Source of the DNA: MWCR01 sp049325475 | GTDB taxonomy: Bacteria > Patescibacteriota > Patescibacteriia > 2-12-FULL-60-25 | DNA length: 64,000 nt | Direction of reading: 5' to 3' | NCBI GenBank assembly: GCA_049325475.1 | Contig: JBMOLN010000007.1 | Coordinates: 620,001 to 684,000 of the forward strand | Shown: positions 59,062-64,000 of the stretch, in pieces | Position numbering within the stretch: position 1 is the stretch's first letter | Layout of the letters: each line of letters begins with the position of its first letter | Program-made: the position numbers and the translations under genes | The notes under the pieces: generated by a model | Seen by the model: the letters and a program-made list of their open reading frames with translations, nothing else | What the model was told of the DNA's origin: nothing | Databases searched by the model: none

Positions 59062-59352
59062 TTACTTGGTCAGGTGTTTTAAGCTTGGCTCGGCTTTAAC
59101 GCCGCGGAAAATGCTGTAAAAGCCAAAGAGCTGGAAGACAACGGCCAGCAAGCCGAAGCTGGCGAATTTGCGTTCCAGGATTAAAAGTAAAAAGGACACT
59201 GCGAGTGCGCAGAATCCTATGGCGCGCCAAACTTGCAATAACTGTCTTTCATAACGGTAGGTCACGAAAAACAGGCTGGCCGCGGAGAAGCAGGTGACAA
59301 TGATGAAAACACCTACTACGAAGAACAAATATTCCAGTAAGAAAATTTGCAT
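59062..59352 (-). CDS. Small membrane protein of unknown function
   Basis: 96 residues with three hydrophobic segments (LEYLFFVVGVFIIVTCFSAASLFFV, AIGFCALAVSFLLLIL, FASFGLLAVVFQLFGFYSIF) and a short charged tail. Same strand as the Cache protein, 52 bp upstream of it; likely first gene of that three-gene unit. No family recognised. Confidence 0.6.
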   Translation of the reverse strand: MQIFLLEYLFFVVGVFIIVTCFSAASLFFVTYRYERQLLQVWRAIGFCALAVSFLLLILERKFASFGLLAVVFQLFGFYSIFRGVKAEPSLKHLTK

Positions 59353-59462
59353 AGCATGGGAATTAATTATGAATTGTGTATAAAAATATATATACGTTAT
59401 AAATTATACCAAAAAAAATGCGAAGTTAAAAGAAAAAATCGCAATTCGTATCTATAATAAAA

Positions 59463-59792
59463 TTATTTGTTTGGAGCCAATACCGCCAGTATCACAGCTC
59501 CTATATTATTAGAGCTTTCCGCGCCTCGAACCGACTCTAAAAAATCAACGGGTTTTGTTTTTAAATAGCTCAATATAGCAAAATATAACCTACCGCTGCC
59601 GCGTCCGGTAATGATTTTAACCGCTTTAATATTCTGTCGGGCACTTCCCGCATGCTCCCGGCATAAAAACTCCAAAACCTCTTTCTTGGCTTCATCAACG
59701 TTTAATCCATGCACATCCAATAGTGGAATTTCATCCCCAGCAATCTCCGCTGCAAGCAGTGCCATATCAATTTCATTTTGTTTGTCAAACAT
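59463..59792 (-). CDS. Smr-domain protein
   Basis: 109 residues from MFDKQNEIDMALLAAEI; upstream in-frame codons lie in repeat DNA. The Smr signature is clear: LLDVHGLNVDEAKKEVLEFLCREH (LDxHGL) and AVKIITGRGSGRLYFAILSYLKT (TGxGxH-like, with Ser-Gly in place of the usual His). Stand-alone Smr domains are nucleic-acid-binding or nicking endonuclease-like proteins linked to ribosome rescue or mismatch repair. A single small domain as here may act in translation quality control (family inference). Confidence 0.88.
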   Translation of the reverse strand: MFDKQNEIDMALLAAEIAGDEIPLLDVHGLNVDEAKKEVLEFLCREHAGSARQNIKAVKIITGRGSGRLYFAILSYLKTKPVDFLESVRGAESSNNIGAVILAVLAPNK

Positions 59793-60176
59793 AATTTTTT
59801 CGTGAATCACACAAAATGGAACTCTGAATTCTGAACTCCGCCCTGCGCTGTAGCTTCGGGCGGCAGTCTTAACTCTGATCAACGAACAACCTATAACGCG
59901 TATCGTATTCGTATGCCGTGTATTGCGCCCTGACACCGTATGGCGCAGGGGCGCATCGAGTATCGTAGGGCTGAGTCGCGTTTAACGCGATGAGCCCGAT
60001 CGTGCATCGTCTGACGCTCGCGATATATTCAACGTTTCTTTTTATACGTTACGTGTTTGGCAAAACCGGTAACCAGCGTCTAGTCACTGAAACTCCGAGG
60101 TACTGGTTAACTGGAATACGTGTTAACGGGTATTTTTTGTCACGCGCGGTGTTTAGTGCTAAGCTAACATGGAAAT
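59793..60176. repeat. Intergenic region with heptad-like repeats
   Basis: gaactct, gaattct, gaactcc near 59821-59841, and CGTAT/CGTATT words at ~59887-59935 in 7-nt spacing. A CGCGTTTAACGCG palindrome at ~59974-59986 matches one in the family B element at 837-952. TGCTAAGCT just before the GT4 start (ends 11 nt upstream of ATG) is an extended -10 candidate. No gene is supported. Confidence 0.6.
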
Positions 60177-61313
60177 ATGAGAATAGCAATGAATGTTACG
60201 CGCGAATTTTTGGGAGGTATTACAACTTCCAATCTGAATTTGCTAAATTTTTTAAACGGCCAAGGCAAAGGGGTCATTGGCATCGAGCTTAATGCCCGCC
60301 GCCATATACGCGGCGCCACGGCATTTTGGCATCTTGATCCGGACTGGTTTGAACAGCATATATTCAATATACATGACATGCAGATAATGGATGAAATTGC
60401 ACGCTCAAAAAACTTGAAAGATTTGGAAAAAAGATACCGCCCCATAATCAAAATGGTCAAAACCGTTCTTGACCGCGAAACGCCTGATGTTTTGCTGTTG
60501 AATGGAACTTATTTTATGCCCTGGATAATTTCCATAGCAGCACATGAACTTGATATTCCAATAGTGCTTAGATACGCCGGAGTTCTTTCTCGGGAAACGG
60601 CGCACATGACCCCTAAGCCCAAAAAGATTTTTCAGGACATGGAGCGATCTTTTAAGAAAAGAATTTATTCTTATATTTTTCCCAGTGAATTGACAAAAAA
60701 CGTTGTCGAAAAAGAAGTTTATAAATCCGACATAAAAAGGCATTTCGTGATTCCCAATCCGGTTAATATCAGCGAGGATGTTTCCGTGGGGCGCAGATCG
60801 GTTGAAAGGCGCATTGCCGCCGTGGGGCGGTGGGATCATATAAAAAATTTCAGCGCTTTTTTTGAAATTCACAAAATACTTAAGCGTCAAAAATGGAATC
60901 ATGTGGCAACCTTTGTCACCCGTGAAGCGAAAATCAAGGGCGTGCCCAAAACTATAAACCGCTTAGCTCCCATGACCCCGCAGGGTCTTTGGCGTTTTTA
61001 TACTACGCAGGGGCTGGTTATATCTCCGTCTCATTTTGAAACATTCGGCAATGTGGCCATGGAAGCGGCTTGGTTAAGTATTCCTGTACTGGTTTCGGAT
61101 AAAATGGGATGCGCTGAAATTTTAAAAATCGCCGGGCTGGAAAGAATGGTCATGCCTTTTAATGATTTAAATGCCGTAGCCGAAAGAGTTAAGTCATTGA
61201 CCGGCCAGTATATCTTGCCAAAACAGCTTAATAATTTGCGCAGCCAGCTTGATCCCCAGACTATCAATGAACAGATCTACGGGGTATTAAGGGAAGCGGC
61301 CCGGAGCATTTGA
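60177..61313 (+). CDS. GT4-like glycosyltransferase
   Basis: 378 residues. The N-terminus MRIAMNVTREFLGGITTSNLNLLNFL shows the acceptor-side glycine loop. The donor half has RRIAAVGRWDHIKNFSAFFEIH, LVISPSHFETFGNVAMEAAWLSIPVLVSDKMGC (E-x7-E) near 290-320. Middle: VLLLNGTYFMPWIISIAAHELDIPIVLRYAG. Isolated from the main glycan cluster and not in an obvious operon. 61314-61472 holds nothing I can identify. Confidence 0.82.
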   Translation: MRIAMNVTREFLGGITTSNLNLLNFLNGQGKGVIGIELNARRHIRGATAFWHLDPDWFEQHIFNIHDMQIMDEIARSKNLKDLEKRYRPIIKMVKTVLDRETPDVLLLNGTYFMPWIISIAAHELDIPIVLRYAGVLSRETAHMTPKPKKIFQDMERSFKKRIYSYIFPSELTKNVVEKEVYKSDIKRHFVIPNPVNISEDVSVGRRSVERRIAAVGRWDHIKNFSAFFEIHKILKRQKWNHVATFVTREAKIKGVPKTINRLAPMTPQGLWRFYTTQGLVISPSHFETFGNVAMEAAWLSIPVLVSDKMGCAEILKIAGLERMVMPFNDLNAVAERVKSLTGQYILPKQLNNLRSQLDPQTINEQIYGVLREAARSI

Positions 61314-61472
61314 TGGTTTTTTATAAACAAGGGACTTTTAATAAAACCGCGGCGCGGGTTTGAGCGCGGCACGGTTTAATAACTTGAAGCGAAAAAATCC
61401 ATAAAAAACGCGGGTCAGATATGAAAAACCCGGCTTTATTGCTCCTCGAAAAATTCAGGGTTGACAGGACTA

Positions 61473-61501
61473 TTGACCGTCAGATAACCGCGATTTATAT
61501 T
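61473..61501 (+). promoter_or_regulatory. Sigma-70 type promoter for the small acidic ORF
   Basis: TTGACC (61473-61478), 17-bp spacer, TATATT (61496-61501). Predicted transcription start about 25 nt before the ATG at 61533. Confidence 0.65.
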
Positions 61502-61532
61502 ATCAAGACTTCTAACTCTTAATAAAAAAAAT

Positions 61533-61649
61533 ATGTGGTTTGACGACGAAGACCAAATGATGGATGAAGATCAGGACATGGGCGCCGATGAAATGGAAGA
61601 TGAAGAATCCGATGGCGGCGACGATGACACTGATGAGGATGAAGAATAG
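61533..61649 (+). CDS. Tiny highly acidic protein (38 aa)
   Basis: Reads MWFDDEDQMMDEDQDMG and continues with Asp/Glu to DTDEDEE and TAG. It has no Lys, Arg or Cys. A good promoter upstream and a perfect terminator 2 bp downstream bracket it as a single-gene transcript, which argues for a real product even though no ribosome-binding site is visible. Function unknown; very acidic small proteins can be metal or polycation ligands or nucleic-acid mimics. Confidence 0.6.
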   Translation: MWFDDEDQMMDEDQDMGADEMEDEESDGGDDDTDEDEE

Positions 61650-61651
61650 TT

Positions 61652-61673
61652 AAAAACCCCGTTTGGGGTTTTT
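61652..61673 (+). terminator. Rho-independent terminator
   Basis: AAAAACCCC-GTTT-GGGGTTTTT, directly after the acidic ORF. Confidence 0.88.
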
Positions 61674-61700
61674 ATAAAACTCGAAGCGCGACGGTTTTTT

Positions 61701-61709
61701 TGCTATGCT
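61701..61709 (+). promoter_or_regulatory. Extended -10 promoter of the thermonuclease gene
   Basis: TGCTATGCT, ending 8 nt before the ATG at 61718; another short-leader promoter of the same type. Confidence 0.55.
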
Positions 61710-61717
61710 CATTAAAC

Positions 61718-62299
61718 ATGAGTAATCGACAAATCAAACGAGCGCTGTCGCTGATAATCGCCATTGGTTTTTTCATCGCCTTGGCGTGGCAAAACTCGCC
61801 ATCGCCAAAGACCGAATCGGCGCAGCCTGATGCTGATTTGCCGTCGATGCAAGTCGCAAGCAATGCAAATGCCTATGTAATCCATGTCGTGGACGGTGAT
61901 ACTATTACGGTTAAACTCGACTCGGATCCAAATCTGGAAGTAAAAGTCCGACTGCTGGGCATCAACACTCCGGAAACCGTTGACCCGCGCCGTCCGGTCG
62001 AATGCTTTGGCAAACAAGCCTCGGATTTTGCCAAAGAGCTCTTATCGCACCAACGTGTGCGTCTTGAGGCTGATCCCGAAGCCGACGAGATAGACAAATA
62101 CGGCCGTCTGCTGCGCAATGTGTATCTGCCCGACGGCACGGATGTTAACGCCCTCCTGGTCGCCGATGGCTATGCCAATGCCTACGTGTCATTTCCGCAA
62201 AATCAAGAACGCAAAGCCGAACTCCGCCGACTGGAATCCGAAGCCCGCCAAGCCGAGCGCGGCCTCTGGAATCCAACTGTCTGCCCAACAACCGACTGA
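61718..62299 (+). CDS. Membrane-anchored thermonuclease (SNase family)
   Basis: 193 residues from MSNRQIKRALSLIIAIGFFIALAW, a signal anchor. The staphylococcal-nuclease fold runs from ~50: VIHVVDGDTITVKL (metal Asp), VRLLGINTPETVDP (catalytic Arg and Glu), CFGKQASDFAKELL, DKYGRLLRNVYLPDGTDVNALLVADGYA (second Arg). Ends ERGLWNPTVCPTTD. Probably degrades extracellular DNA or RNA for nucleotide scavenging, which fits a genome without much biosynthesis (inference). Confidence 0.92.
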   Translation: MSNRQIKRALSLIIAIGFFIALAWQNSPSPKTESAQPDADLPSMQVASNANAYVIHVVDGDTITVKLDSDPNLEVKVRLLGINTPETVDPRRPVECFGKQASDFAKELLSHQRVRLEADPEADEIDKYGRLLRNVYLPDGTDVNALLVADGYANAYVSFPQNQERKAELRRLESEARQAERGLWNPTVCPTTD

Positions 62300-62369
62300 C
62301 AAGTTGCAACTATAAACTGACAAGAGTAGACCGGGCTTAGCTCTTGACGGTTGATACTAATAAAAATTC

Positions 62370-62990
62370 ATGCAAGATTTAGTTACGAAAATTAATGATC
62401 AGATAACTAGGTTTTCAAATAACAAAGTTGTTGTTGGTATTGATGGTTGCTCCGGAATTGGCAAAACAACGCTCCTGAATGAATTAAAGAAGAGAAATCC
62501 TGATATTCCGGCAGTTTACCGAGATGACTTCATCATCCCGCGTAGAGAATTTGAGAAAAAGTTAAAAAGGGCGAGTGATAAGTCGGAAGTATTTGAAACT
62601 CAAATTGTCGATACTGAAAAACTTCGATCACTTATCAAAGCTTTTCGGATAAACGATTGAAAATTTATAACAGCAGCATATAACCCAGAAACCGGAGTAT
62701 GCGATATTGAGCAAGAATATGACACCTCAAAAAGAATTTTGGTGATTGAGGGCATATTTCTCTATCATGAGAAACAGTTTCGAAATGTATTTGATTTAAA
62801 GGTATTTCTTGAATGCGACAGAGGCGCTGCCGATCAAAGAAGAATTGCCAGAGAAAAAGCTAAGTGGGGAGATGATTATTTCCCTCATGATCATCCGGAC
62901 TCATACTTCCGTCTTGTATCGATCGCATTTGATCGCTGCCTTGCAACGCAAAAGCCTAAAGAATTTGCAGATCTGATTTTATCAGTCTAG
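62370..62990 (+). pseudogene. Uridine-kinase-like P-loop kinase interrupted by one in-frame TGA
   Basis: A single 207-codon frame with one internal stop (TGA at 62658-62660). The N-part has the P-loop GIDGCSGIGKTTLLNEL (~22-38) and YRDDFIIPRREF. The C-part, in the same frame, has the strand RILVIEGIFLYHE, the lid DRGAADQRRIAREKAKWGDDYF and a normal C-terminus. Total length fits uridine kinase/AAA_18 proteins (~200-210 residues). The codon before the lysine is probably a former TGG (Asp-Trp common here). Either a recent nonsense mutation, readthrough, or a sequencing error. Confidence 0.75.
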
Positions 62991-63000
62991 CACTGGACTT

Positions 63001-63028
63001 TGTACGATGTACGTTGTACTTTGTACGT
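63001..63028. repeat. Heptad array (TGTACGT word)
   Basis: tgtacga, tgtacgt, tgtactt, tgtacgt immediately before the VKOR start; same word as the four-helix-bundle element. Confidence 0.8.
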
Positions 63029-63029
63029 T

Positions 63030-64000
63030 ATGTTTATGAACAAAATCAACAAAGTTATCTGGTCCCGTCGTGGGATGTTAATCGCCGCATTGGTCGGTCT
63101 TTTTGCCGCCGGCTATCTTTTCTATACCTACACATCGGGAGCCGAGTTAAAATGCGGGCCCGTGCATGGTTGCGATTTGGTACGCTATTCCGAGTGGTCA
63201 AGCTTTATGGGCATGCCCACACCGGCTTTCGGCGTCTTTTTCTATCTCGCGGTAATCGCAATCCTGCTCTTTAGGGTTTATAGACCGGATTATAAAATCA
63301 AACTCATGCGCTGGGCGCAGATAATTTTTGCGGTCGCTGGTTTTACCGAGTCATTTATTCTGACTCTTATCCAAAGATTTGTTATTAAAGATTTTTGTTC
63401 CTGGTGTTTAACATCTGCCGCGGCCGCCAGTTTTATCTTTTTATTCATGTGGTATGACCGTGCATTGGAATTGGATAAAGAAACCGCTTTTAAAGAATTG
63501 AAACTTTACTTTTACACTATTTTAATTGCCTTGATAGCCGGAGTAATCGCTTTCTCGATTTTAATCCGTCCCAGCACAAAGTCACCGGTCTTCGAAGAAC
63601 TGAATCCCGCACCGCCAACAACAATCTTTCCCATAGAAACATCCACGTCAACACCCGAAGAACCTCAAGCCGAAGAACTTGTCGCTTTGAGTCCCAACAC
63701 GCCGATCCAAGGACCTGCGAGCTCTAAAGTGACTTTGATAGAATTTTTGGATTATCAATGTCCGGCATGCGGCATGTATCACAATACCGTAATTCTGCCC
63801 ATTCGCGAAAAATATAAAGACCGCATCCGTTATGCCATCCGCCAGTTTCCTTTGCCGGATTTGCACCCGAATGCCATGGACGCCGCAATAGCTTCTGTCT
63901 GTGCGGACGCACAAAACAAGTTTTTTGAAATGTCGGATTTAATGTTTGAAAATCAAAATAAACTTGCAACACCCGATCTCATCGGCTACGCCAACCAGCT
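63030..64000 (+). CDS. VKOR-thioredoxin (DsbA-like) fusion, 3' end outside window
   Basis: Open frame from ATG 63030 (or 63036) to the window end, at least 323 residues. N-terminal VKOR domain: membrane segments, Cys42 and Cys48 in KCGPVHGCDLVRYSEWS, and the quinone-linked CxxC as FCSWCL near 126-129. A fifth membrane helix (YFYTILIALIAGVIAFSILI) leads to a linker rich in Pro/Thr/Glu. The DsbA-like domain then begins VTLIEFLDYQCPACGMYH with CPAC near 243-246, followed by FPLPDLHPNAMDAAIA. It oxidises cysteines of exported proteins and re-oxidises itself via quinone. Suits the Cys-rich surface proteins here. Confidence 0.93.
   Translation, partial: MFMNKINKVIWSRRGMLIAALVGLFAAGYLFYTYTSGAELKCGPVHGCDLVRYSEWSSFMGMPTPAFGVFFYLAVIAILLFRVYRPDYKIKLMRWAQIIFAVAGFTESFILTLIQRFVIKDFCSWCLTSAAAASFIFLFMWYDRALELDKETAFKELKLYFYTILIALIAGVIAFSILIRPSTKSPVFEELNPAPPTTIFPIETSTSTPEEPQAEELVALSPNTPIQGPASSKVTLIEFLDYQCPACGMYHNTVILPIREKYKDRIRYAIRQFPLPDLHPNAMDAAIASVCADAQNKFFEMSDLMFENQNKLATPDLIGYANQ

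Noticed and set aside
62670..62740. Selenocysteine insertion at the internal TGA
   Set aside because: I see no clear stem-loop of the bacterial SECIS type right after the TGA, and the kinase family does not use selenocysteine.
62370..62990. Alternative genetic code (UGA = Gly, as in Gracilibacteria/SR1)
   Set aside because: TGA serves as the natural stop of several genes, including ATGA overlaps at 16051, 42513 and 47404; only this one gene has an internal TGA.

Overview
The window looks like part of a Candidate Phyla Radiation (Patescibacteria, probably Parcubacteria-like) chromosome. This is inferred from family content only: huge repeat-built surface proteins, many envelope glycosyltransferases, a DUF2304/GtrA/GT2 set, FtsEX, a Mur ligase lacking its N-terminal domain, a VKOR-DsbA fusion and almost no biosynthetic metabolism. 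UGA acts as a normal stop in several genes, so the code is standard.

Layout. 1-638: end of a surface protein. 1-11.7 kb: O-antigen ligase-like protein and very large glycosyltransferase fusions. 11.7-21.9 kb: asnB followed by a convergent, AT-rich, minus-strand operon (GT2, methyltransferases, GT11 fucosyltransferase-like, GDP-mannose 3,5-epimerase-like, UDP-sugar dehydrogenase, flippase, HTH regulator), probably an acquired glycan cassette. 22-38 kb: methyltransferases, GT2/GT4 enzymes, the initiating polyprenyl-phosphate sugar transferase, a secreted subtilase, GtrA, two UDP-xylose-synthase-like enzymes, DUF2304 and a large membrane protein. 38-48 kb: housekeeping envelope genes (CDP-alcohol transferase, MurE-like, PH domain, FtsB-like, SurA-N-like, RlpA-like, FtsE, FtsX), two tRNAs, and an unusual GC-rich lipoprotein. 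48.6-59.4 kb: a 3002-residue secreted mosaic protein with a Cache-domain membrane sensor and a small membrane protein upstream. 59.4-64 kb: Smr protein, GT4, a tiny acidic ORF, a thermonuclease, a P-loop kinase broken by one in-frame TGA, and the start of a VKOR-thioredoxin fusion.

Most of the window up to 38 kb serves one purpose: making sugar nucleotides, building and modifying lipid-linked glycans, flipping them and polymerising or ligating them on the cell surface.

The most striking feature is a layer of short repeats over the genes. (1) More than 20 arrays have a strict 7-nt period but different words; they fill intergenic gaps and also lie inside glycosyltransferase reading frames. (2) A 50-52 bp arm sequence brackets a GxxExxY-family gene as inverted repeats, exists as an empty 130-bp MITE-like copy, and is inserted in coding sequence. 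(3) A four-helix-bundle (23S-IVP/Avd-like) gene lies between inverted heptad arrays. (4) Palindromic GC-rich elements of about 120-130 bp occur in near-identical copies and also within ORFs. These repeats appear to have fused glycosyltransferase genes and to supply protein termini, and they could act as contingency switches.
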